From the NCBI RefSeq assembly GCF_030272615.1, contig NC_081408.1, forward strand, positions 199,046,841 to 199,110,840: a stretch of DNA of 64,000 nucleotides, written 5' to 3'. Each line of letters starts with the position of its first letter. Position 1 is the first letter of the stretch. Below are positions 57,841 to 64,000 of this stretch, one piece after another. The notes under the pieces are model-generated. The model was given only the letters and a program-made list of their open reading frames with translations, had not been told where the DNA came from and searched no databases. The position numbers and the translations under genes are program-made. Source of the DNA: Cryptomeria japonica. Taxonomy: Eukaryota; Streptophyta; Pinopsida; Cupressales; Cupressaceae.

Positions 57841-58120
57841 CTACTCCCAGAGGGTGAACAAGCACATCCATGATACCCACCACACCTACTCGCAGAGGGT
57901 GAGCTCACCATGCCTACTCGCAAAGGGTGAAAGAGGGCTTTCACCTCAACCTTCTCCCAGAGAAGGGTGCATTACCACCATGCCTACTCGCAGAGGGTGG
58001 AACGAGGGCTCTAACCTCAAACTTCTCCCAAAGAAGGATGCATCTCCACCATGCCTACTCGCAGAGGGTGGATCCACCATACCTACTCGCAGAGGGTGGA
58101 ACGAGGACTTCCACCTCAAA
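57841..58120 (+). repeat. Degenerate repeat of CCTACTCGCAGAGGGTG
   Basis: The phrase CCTACTCGCAGAGGGTGGA and variants recurs about seven times. In the middle it is embedded in a longer unit of roughly 75 bp with ACCTCAAACTTCTCCCA. It grades into the 48-bp repeat to the right. Confidence 0.7.
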
Positions 58121-58140
58121 CTTCTCTCACAGAGAAGAAC

Positions 58141-58345
58141 TCATTAACAAGGGATTGCACCTCGAATTTCTCCCCCACTAAGAAGAACTCATTAACAAGG
58201 GATTGCACCTCGAACTTCTCCCTCATAGAGAAAAACTCATTAACAAGGGATTGCACCTCGAACTTCTCCCTCAGAGAGAAGAACTCATTAACAAGGGATT
58301 GCACCTTGAACTTCTCCCTCACAGAGAAGAACTCATTAACAAATT
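58141..58345 (+). repeat. 48-bp tandem repeat, four full copies and a partial
   Basis: TCATTAACAAGGGATTGCAC starts at 58141, 58189, 58237, 58285 and 58333, exactly 48 bp apart. A plus-strand frame keeps open across it (NSLTRDCTSNFSLREK per unit), but it runs against the element's orientation and has no other coding support. Confidence 0.92.
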
Positions 58346-59076
58346 TTCATGATGACGTGGCTCCCTTTGAAGCTGAAATGTCAAGCTCCCTCTGAAGCTG
58401 AGATGTCAAGCTCCCTCTGAAGCTGAAATCAATCTTTTGACCTCTTTGTCCAAGGTTACTTCTAACAATATGTCAGACTTCCCCTAAATACTGATTCTTC
58501 CTCTGCAAAGAAGTGCAGGCAATCTTCCTTCCTTGAATGCAATCTTTGATTCGTCCAACATGGTTGAGGGTGATCTGCTCAGTACCTAGATACACAACGT
58601 TGTTGCAGTGCTCCATACTTCCAATCACTCCATTTCCCTTGAAGTACTTACTCACGAACTCGCTCAACCCATTAAAATAAGCCTTAGCCAGTTCCACCCA
58701 CCCACCCACCAAGGCCCTTGCTCAGCAACTCCAAAATATGAATAACGTCGACCTTCACGCCATTGATCCCCATCTGGGACAAATATGAGTGCAATGCATC
58801 ATAAAGTTCCGCAGCACGCTCTGACTAACGAGGCCCACACCATTGTTAACAATCTTATCAACAACCAAATCTTCCATGGTAGTTTCCAACCCTGGCAAAA
58901 GCCTTGGGGTCAAAATTACAAACGGCAATTTTGCACTCTCAGGGCGCACACCACCCCAGTAACCACAAAAAGCGTGCCAGACATACACGTAATCCAAAAT
59001 ATGAAACTCCGTTTTCAGATCCCTCACAAAAGCACAGGATCTACCTTCAAGCGATTAGGCTCTATAGAAAGAACCT

Positions 59077-59088
59077 GCTTTGATACCA
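59077..59088 (-). promoter_or_regulatory. Primer-binding site of the minus-strand element
   Basis: TGGTATCAAAGC on the minus strand, one base off the usual initiator-Met tRNA PBS, three bases inside the right LTR. It fixes the element's orientation. Confidence 0.82.
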
Positions 59089-59091
59089 TAT

Positions 59092-59503
59092 TGATTTTAT
59101 GGTAGTGCTCGTTAACCACAGGCAAACATCAGATCTTTTGCCTTCCCAACAAGCTCTTATCGTCACCCCCGAGCACACTACATGTCCTTCATGTTATTCA
59201 ATTCATGACCTTGCATATATATGAATCAATACCTCCTAATGGACCTCAAGTCGGCCATATACTTTTGGCGCCAAGGATAGGGTTAGACCTATATATTACA
59301 AGTTACATATGAGTCTCCCTTAGTTGCAAGTTACATTTAACTTAATCACAGGTTACATATGCCACAAGTGGTTCGCCCAAATAGGGCCTACCCCAAATTA
59401 GAGTCAACAACTGAGATATCCAAATGCCAAGGCTGACAGGCCACTTAGCATTTTGTGCACTAGGTCAGCCCTAGAAGGCATCCGACCTAGCTACACAACA
59501 ACA
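59092..59503 (-). repeat. 5' LTR of the minus-strand non-autonomous element
   Basis: 412 bp, partner of 57326-57747, with TG/CA ends. Confidence 0.88.
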
Positions 59504-59848
59504 CAAAGTATCTTAGGACTGTCAAATTCAGTCTCAGATTAGCTTACTGTAATAGCGACCTGCATATACATTCAATCCACTATCTTCAGATAAGTTTCGC
59601 TCTAGTTGATGTGTGCCCTAAAGGAGGGTAAAGATTGCAATCTGCTATTGTGTTTATTCTACTCAGATCTGAGACATTTCTTGCTGGGTTTTTCACCTCC
59701 AAGAGGGAGGTTTTTCTAGGGTATCACTGTGTTATGTGTTGCATTTGTGCTTTCTATTTTTTACTTTCAGTTTGATTGCTAAAATTAACAGATTAATGGC
59801 ATGGAATGGCATGACCTTCTTGTGCCCTAAGTGTTGGGGTTTCTACCT

Positions 59849-60911
59849 ATTGATGTGTATTTTGTACACGACCAAACACAGAATAAAATACCTAAAGGTA
59901 CCTTATCCTCTCTTGAAAAAAGTCTCCGAATGCTAAAGATGTCGCAAAAAGGATCAATCGGGATGACTTCAAGGTTCTTCGTTGTAGGATCTCTACATGT
60001 GGATAAGCTCTCTGTGGTATGATGAGATTTTGCTGGAATCAGAAGGGGACTTACACTTGATGACCTAAACGTCTAATTTGCTGGAATCACCAAATTTTAC
60101 TGGCTTAGATTTGAAAAAAAGGAAAAAAGGACGAGGTCGAGGAAAGGATCTAATTCTGACACTAAGAATGTAGGAGCAATGAATGATCTTTGATGAAATT
60201 CTAACTAAGTCTTGTTTTGACATCCCAGGACCATCTCCACAAGGTTAGTGCGATCTTCAAAGGAAAGCTTTATGATGTTCAGATCATCACTAAAGGCATA
60301 GACACCATCAAGCTGATGCATATCAATGAAGAAGCGACAATTGAAGTTAAGCTTAAGCTGAATGATTCCAGTTGACTACACAAGGCAAGTCTGCAATCAA
60401 CAAACTGCTAGTAGTATGGATATACGAATTTCACCATCAATCAAACACATTTCTTCCACTCATCTAATAACATGAAATCAAGACTGAGAAGTATAGAGAC
60501 CATGCAAATTGTTGAATCGACCCATAGATCTCACCATTTCTTTAGTGAAGTTTTACAAGTCTTTTACAACATCTTGGCAACAATCTTTGCCTTCTCTCTC
60601 TACTCTACTCTAAGTGCTATTCTATCAACTGACTATTCACTAACTATTTTTCCACTATTCACTAACTACTTTCTATTAGCCTTTACAAAATGAAGAGTCG
60701 GGGCTTATATAGTGCCCTTAATACAATTCAATGGCTAAGATCGATTTGAGATCAATGGCCAAGATTCTACAATGAAAACCCTAATTAGGGTTTGTTACAA
60801 CAAACTCAATTCTGACCAATGAAATAATTGTATTAATTGGACACATGTCTTCTCTGGAATATTCGACCAATGGATAGCTGGGGTAGGTACATCGAAGTTT
60901 GTGCCACCTTT
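59849..60911 (-). repeat. LTR of the CCCTAATTAGGG family (unit 2, minus strand)
   Basis: In reverse complement it follows the same order as the other family members: GGTGGCACAAACTTCGATGT start, AACCCTAATTAGGG (about 60778-60793), a TATA region (ACTATATAAGCCCC near 60705), and a tail CTCTTGA..GGTACC and ACACATCAA end. It is closest to 41826-42678. Both limits are approximate. Confidence 0.65.
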
Positions 60912-61303
60912 AATGAGTTAGGCACATTGAATCTAGACAAGTTGAGGTGGACCAATCCGACTGGAGGAGTGATGACTGGGATGCCACCTTGTCTGATACT
61001 TGCAACTTGGTAGATATCCAATTCGATGATGCTGAGAAGCTAGCTTTAATTAATTCATCTGAAACTATCTGCTTCTTCAACGAACCCTTGCTCTGACTTC
61101 TTTTGTCTTTGATGTGCAGGATGATGATGTACCTCGCCTTGGAATGTTGGATTGAAAGAGGTTATTCCTGATGATGCTTGACCGAAGAAGGTCGTCCTTG
61201 TTGATGCTGGACTGGAGGAGGTCGTCCTTGTCCTAGCTTGATCTTCTTTGATGAGGGTCTGCCAAGTAATTGATCCTCCGACTTCGGGGCCGCCATTTGA
61301 TGC
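60912..61303 (-). pseudogene. Short decayed ORF after a splice-acceptor-like site (unit 2)
   Basis: Read leftward, a TTAATCTTTTGTGTAG acceptor-like stretch is followed by GCATCAAATGGCGG, then a Gln/Lys-rich segment and VASIRQGGIPVITPPVG near the LTR. That last phrase corresponds to ARQGGIPVTISPV in unit 1, so the two are homologous tails. Stops occur upstream. Function is unknown. Confidence 0.45.
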
Positions 61304-62105
61304 CTACACAAAAGATTAAAGTTAGTTTTTGAGCATCAAACCTTAAAGCATAGAATTTAAGACCTTTCAAGGGTATAACTCAAGATATTAATTTGAAAAA
61401 GACATGATAAATCCAAAATTCTAATTTTTCAAATTAATTATGAATGGAAATTGGATTTTCAAGACTTAGACTTTACAAAATTGCTATGAAATCACAATAA
61501 GTCTTGAATAAGAACTTCAAAAAATTCTTCATACCTTCTCCTTTGAAAGCCTAACTATACAACCTTGGAAAATGATAAAAGAAGACCAGATTTTGCTGGA
61601 CAAGGGTTGAATTGTGGTCTTCCTTTGGATGAATTATGCCTCCATTAGCCTCCAAAACTTAGCAAAATTTCGCCTCCACTCTGCTGGATTTCGCTCCTCA
61701 AATTGCTCCTCAATTTCGCACTTAGAAGGGATGAATGAATGATTTGCATTTGTCCACAATACACCTCCCTTATATAGGGCGCTCACCCTAATTCTTGTTG
61801 AGGCCGACTTGACAAAAAGGAAATAAAATGAAATAAAACCCCCTTTTGAAGGATGGTCGACTTGGCAAATAAATGCAAATAACAAATATTGAGCGCTCAA
61901 CTTAATTTTTTCATTTTCAAAATTAATTTTAATGCCTCCAAGGTGGATTTTTTAATTATTTCAAGGCCTAAAAATTAATTTATTAAATTGCCAATGCCTT
62001 AATTAATGCGAATCTAATTCAACCTCCAAAATGTCTTGAATTTGGGTAATTTAGTGCAAATTAGGGAATATCAAGGTTTGATCAATGCTTAATGAAGCTT
62101 CCTAA
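61304..62105. other. Spacer between array 2 and its 3' ORF
   Basis: About 800 bp against about 125 bp at the same place in unit 1, so something was probably inserted or retained. A TATA-like CTTATATAGGG lies near 61771, and TTTCGCTCCTCAAATTGCTCC near 61687 echoes the hairpin's outer arm. No coding frame. Confidence 0.4.
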
Positions 62106-64000
62106 TGATTTCGCCCTGGACCCTCTGGAAGGGTCAGGAGCGATTTTCAATTTTAGGCCAAAATTTCACCTTTGTTTGATCATTGAACTCTTCCAAGGCA
62201 ATCTACAGGGTCCATTTCCTTGTATCACTGAGCTGGCTCATCAAAATTTTGAAGGAAATAGTGCATTTAGGGGAATTTCGCTCTGGACCCTCTGGAAGGG
62301 TCAGGAGTGAAATTCATAATTGGGCTCAAAATTTTCATTTTCAAAGTTCAAAAACCTCTTCAAGGCACTCCAAATAGGCTCTTTCATTGCATTCCAGACT
62401 TAGCTTTATTCAACTTAGGAGGAAAAGTGTGATTTTAGGGTTTTTCGCCCTGGACCCTCTAGAAGGGTCAGGAGCGATTTTTCCTCCTTAAGCTTACTCC
62501 TTCATCATTTTGCCTTGAATCCTTTACTCAACGCTAGGCGATGGTCTTCTTCATTCATTCCACCCAAGTTTGGCTTGCTTTTGCAAGGTAAAATAGAGGT
62601 TTTTCAAAATTTCGCCCTGGACCCTCTGGAAGGGTCAGGAGCGATTTTTCCTCCTTGGCCTAGAATCATCAAGTTTTTTGAAGCAAGCAATTACTCATCA
62701 TGGTCTTAAAGGTCATTTCTACCTTAGTGCATCCTTGCCTTAGCAAAAACTTAGAAGGAATATGTTGATTTTATGATTTTCGCCCTGGGCCCTCTAGAAG
62801 GGTCAGGAGCAAATTTTGAGTTTTACGCATATTTCTTCATGCTTTTAACTTGAAATCACTTCTAAGGCAAAGAACATCATGCCTCTCTCCCATCCAAATC
62901 ATGAATAGCAAGATCTTGTCTTAATTTTGCAAGAAAAGGGGAGAACTTGGAAATTTCGCCCTGGACCCTCTGGAAGGGTTAGGAGCAAATTTCTTCCTTG
63001 GCTTCAAAACTTGCATTCATGGCAATCCATTTCCACTCTAAGGCAATCCAAATGTTGTTTCAAACCCATGCCTAATCTTAGCTTCGCTCAAACTTTGGAG
63101 GAAAAGATAGGTTTTAGGATTTTCGCCCTGGACCCTCTGGAAGGGTCAGGAGCGAATTTCCTTTTCTAGGCTAGGTTGCTTCCTCTTGACCATCCAAATT
63201 ATCTTCAAAGGACAAAACATGCTTCCTCACACTCCCTCGAGCCATAAAAAACCAAAAAATTGCTTTGACCTTGAAAGAAAAAGGTGATTTTAAGGAATTT
63301 CGCTCTGGACCCTCTGGAAGGGTCAGGAGCAAAATTCACAATTGGGCTCAATTCTTCCACCTTTTGATAATTTCTTCCAACCTTAACATATTCTCAAGGG
63401 CAATTCCTTCCATGTTTCATCTTATCCCTCACTTGGTTTAGCCAAGCAAAAAGGGGTTCTTGAGAAAATTCGCTCTGGGCCCTCTAGAAGGGTCAGGAGC
63501 GATTTTCACTATTTTGACCAAAATCCTTCATTTTTTCAAGTTGAAACATCCTCAAGAGGCAAAAAGGAGTTGTCCTTGTTTCATCTATGTCCAAAACTTG
63601 ACTTTTTTTATTGCAAGATGAGAGCTATTCAAAATTTCGCTCAGGACCCTCTGGAAGAGTCAAGAGCGAAATTGCCTTCCTTGTCCAGAATTCATCATTT
63701 TGCATGCTTCCAAATCTTTGAATGATGTTCAATCTTCATTCCAAGAGACCCTGCACATAAAAAGTTAGCCAAAATTAGTGACAAATAAGCTCAAATAAGA
63801 TTTTCGCTCTGGACCCTTTGGAAGGGTCAGGAGCGAAATCTTCATCCCAGGCTAAACTGCTCAATTTTCAAGTTTGAAAGCATTTCACAAGACAAGGTTA
63901 GATCATTTTCAAGGCTAGGAACAAGGTTTCAAGCTCAAACAAGGTGGCAAATGAAGTTTATGATGAATTTCGCTCTGGACCCTTTGGAAGGGTCAAGAGC
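62106..64000 (-). repeat. Hairpin array 2: 12 copies of the same palindrome, opposite orientation, runs off the window
   Basis: The palindrome appears as the reverse complement of array 1: arms AATTTCGCTCTGG and AGGAGCGAAATT around GACCCTCTGGAAGGGTC. Starts: 62106, 62273, 62440, 62607, 62775, 62951, 63118, 63295, 63465, 63633, 63799, 63965 (last copy cut by the window edge). Intervals are 166-168 bp eight times, 170 once and 176-177 twice. The left-most copies have CGCCC for CGCTC and a shorter right arm (GAGCGATTTT), reducing pairing. Spacers are diverged but share words such as AAGGCAATCC and GCTTCC. Confidence 0.93.

Larger units (their letters stand above)
57326..59503 (-). mobile_element. 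Non-autonomous LTR element, minus strand, with internal minisatellites
   Basis: Direct repeats 57326-57747 and 59092-59503 (TGATTTTATGG to CACAACAACA) flank 1.3 kb. In minus orientation a PBS (TGGTATCAAAGC) lies next to the right LTR and a purine tract (AAGAGGGAG) next to the left LTR. No retroviral-type domains are present. The interior carries tandem repeats. Flanks AGTGT (57321-57325) and AGTAT (59507-59511, three bases off the LTR end) may be a decayed target duplication. Confidence 0.8.
56815..59840 (+). repeat. Older plus-strand LTR split by a nested element
   Basis: The left part (56815-57325) starts TGTTGTTTTGTAGCTAGGTC and resembles, in reverse orientation, the LTRs of the element inserted into it. 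The right part (59504 to about 59840) continues with rows of CTGTC/AGTCTC phrases that also precede the insertion, and ends with GGGTTTTTCACCTCC and GAGGGAGGTTTTTCTAGGG, words typical of the 3' part of plant Ty1/copia LTRs. The outer right limit is uncertain. Confidence 0.5.

Noticed and set aside
37340-64000. Recurring peptide FALDPLEGSGAKF across many frames
   Set aside because: It is the translation of the palindrome. Spacings such as 176 and 167 bp are not multiples of three, so copies fall in different frames.

Overview
The window looks like nuclear DNA from a plant with a large, retrotransposon-rich genome. A gymnosperm (conifer-type) genome is my best guess. The support is layered and nested LTR retrotransposons, an L1-type LINE, a tRNA-derived SINE, many private minisatellites, almost no host coding sequence, and a possible 21-kb intron. 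No marker fixes the species.

Layout. 1-4440: a decayed L1-type LINE on the minus strand, with ORF1, endonuclease and reverse transcriptase visible; its 3' end lies outside the window. 4837-5085 and 20842-21936: two halves of one pyrimidine-rich tract, split by a large minus-strand Ty3/gypsy element (5086-20841). Read in its own direction, that element has a 5' LTR (right), a candidate primer-binding site, gag, protease, a plant/archaeal-type RNase H, reverse transcriptase with the native RNase H, integrase, an extra ORF on the opposite strand, a long extra sense ORF with a coiled-coil end, and a 3' LTR (left). A 2.4-kb non-autonomous LTR element (13973-16360, 5-bp target duplication) sits inside its pol frame. 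23405-23581 and 44690-44728: two probable exons of one host gene on the minus strand, encoding a short coiled-coil stretch and a C-terminal membrane anchor. The 21.1 kb between them would be one intron, packed with an integrase fossil, a SINE, several minisatellites, a solo LTR and a remarkable hairpin array.

36.3-43 kb and 59.8-64 kb carry the most interesting structure: two arrays of a 43-bp two-arm palindrome (15 and 12 copies) on a monomer of about 167-176 bp whose remaining sequence has diverged. Copy-to-copy distances fall in classes about 10 bp apart. The arrays lie in opposite orientation. Each is followed, in its own direction, by a splice-acceptor-like site, a short decayed ORF and an LTR of one broad family. 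A third unit (51.4-56.2 kb) has the same downstream order but a different array, built on a short AAAGTCCGCC-type core.

45.3-49.9 kb holds two LTRs of that family in inverted orientation around a long decayed accessory ORF. 56.8-59.8 kb is an older plus-strand LTR split by a minus-strand non-autonomous LTR element (57326-59503) that contains a 48-bp tandem repeat.

No functional autonomous transposon is present: every long coding region carries stops or frameshifts. Apart from the two or three exons, I see no host gene and no tRNA, rRNA or CRISPR locus. All similarity statements rest on reading by eye.
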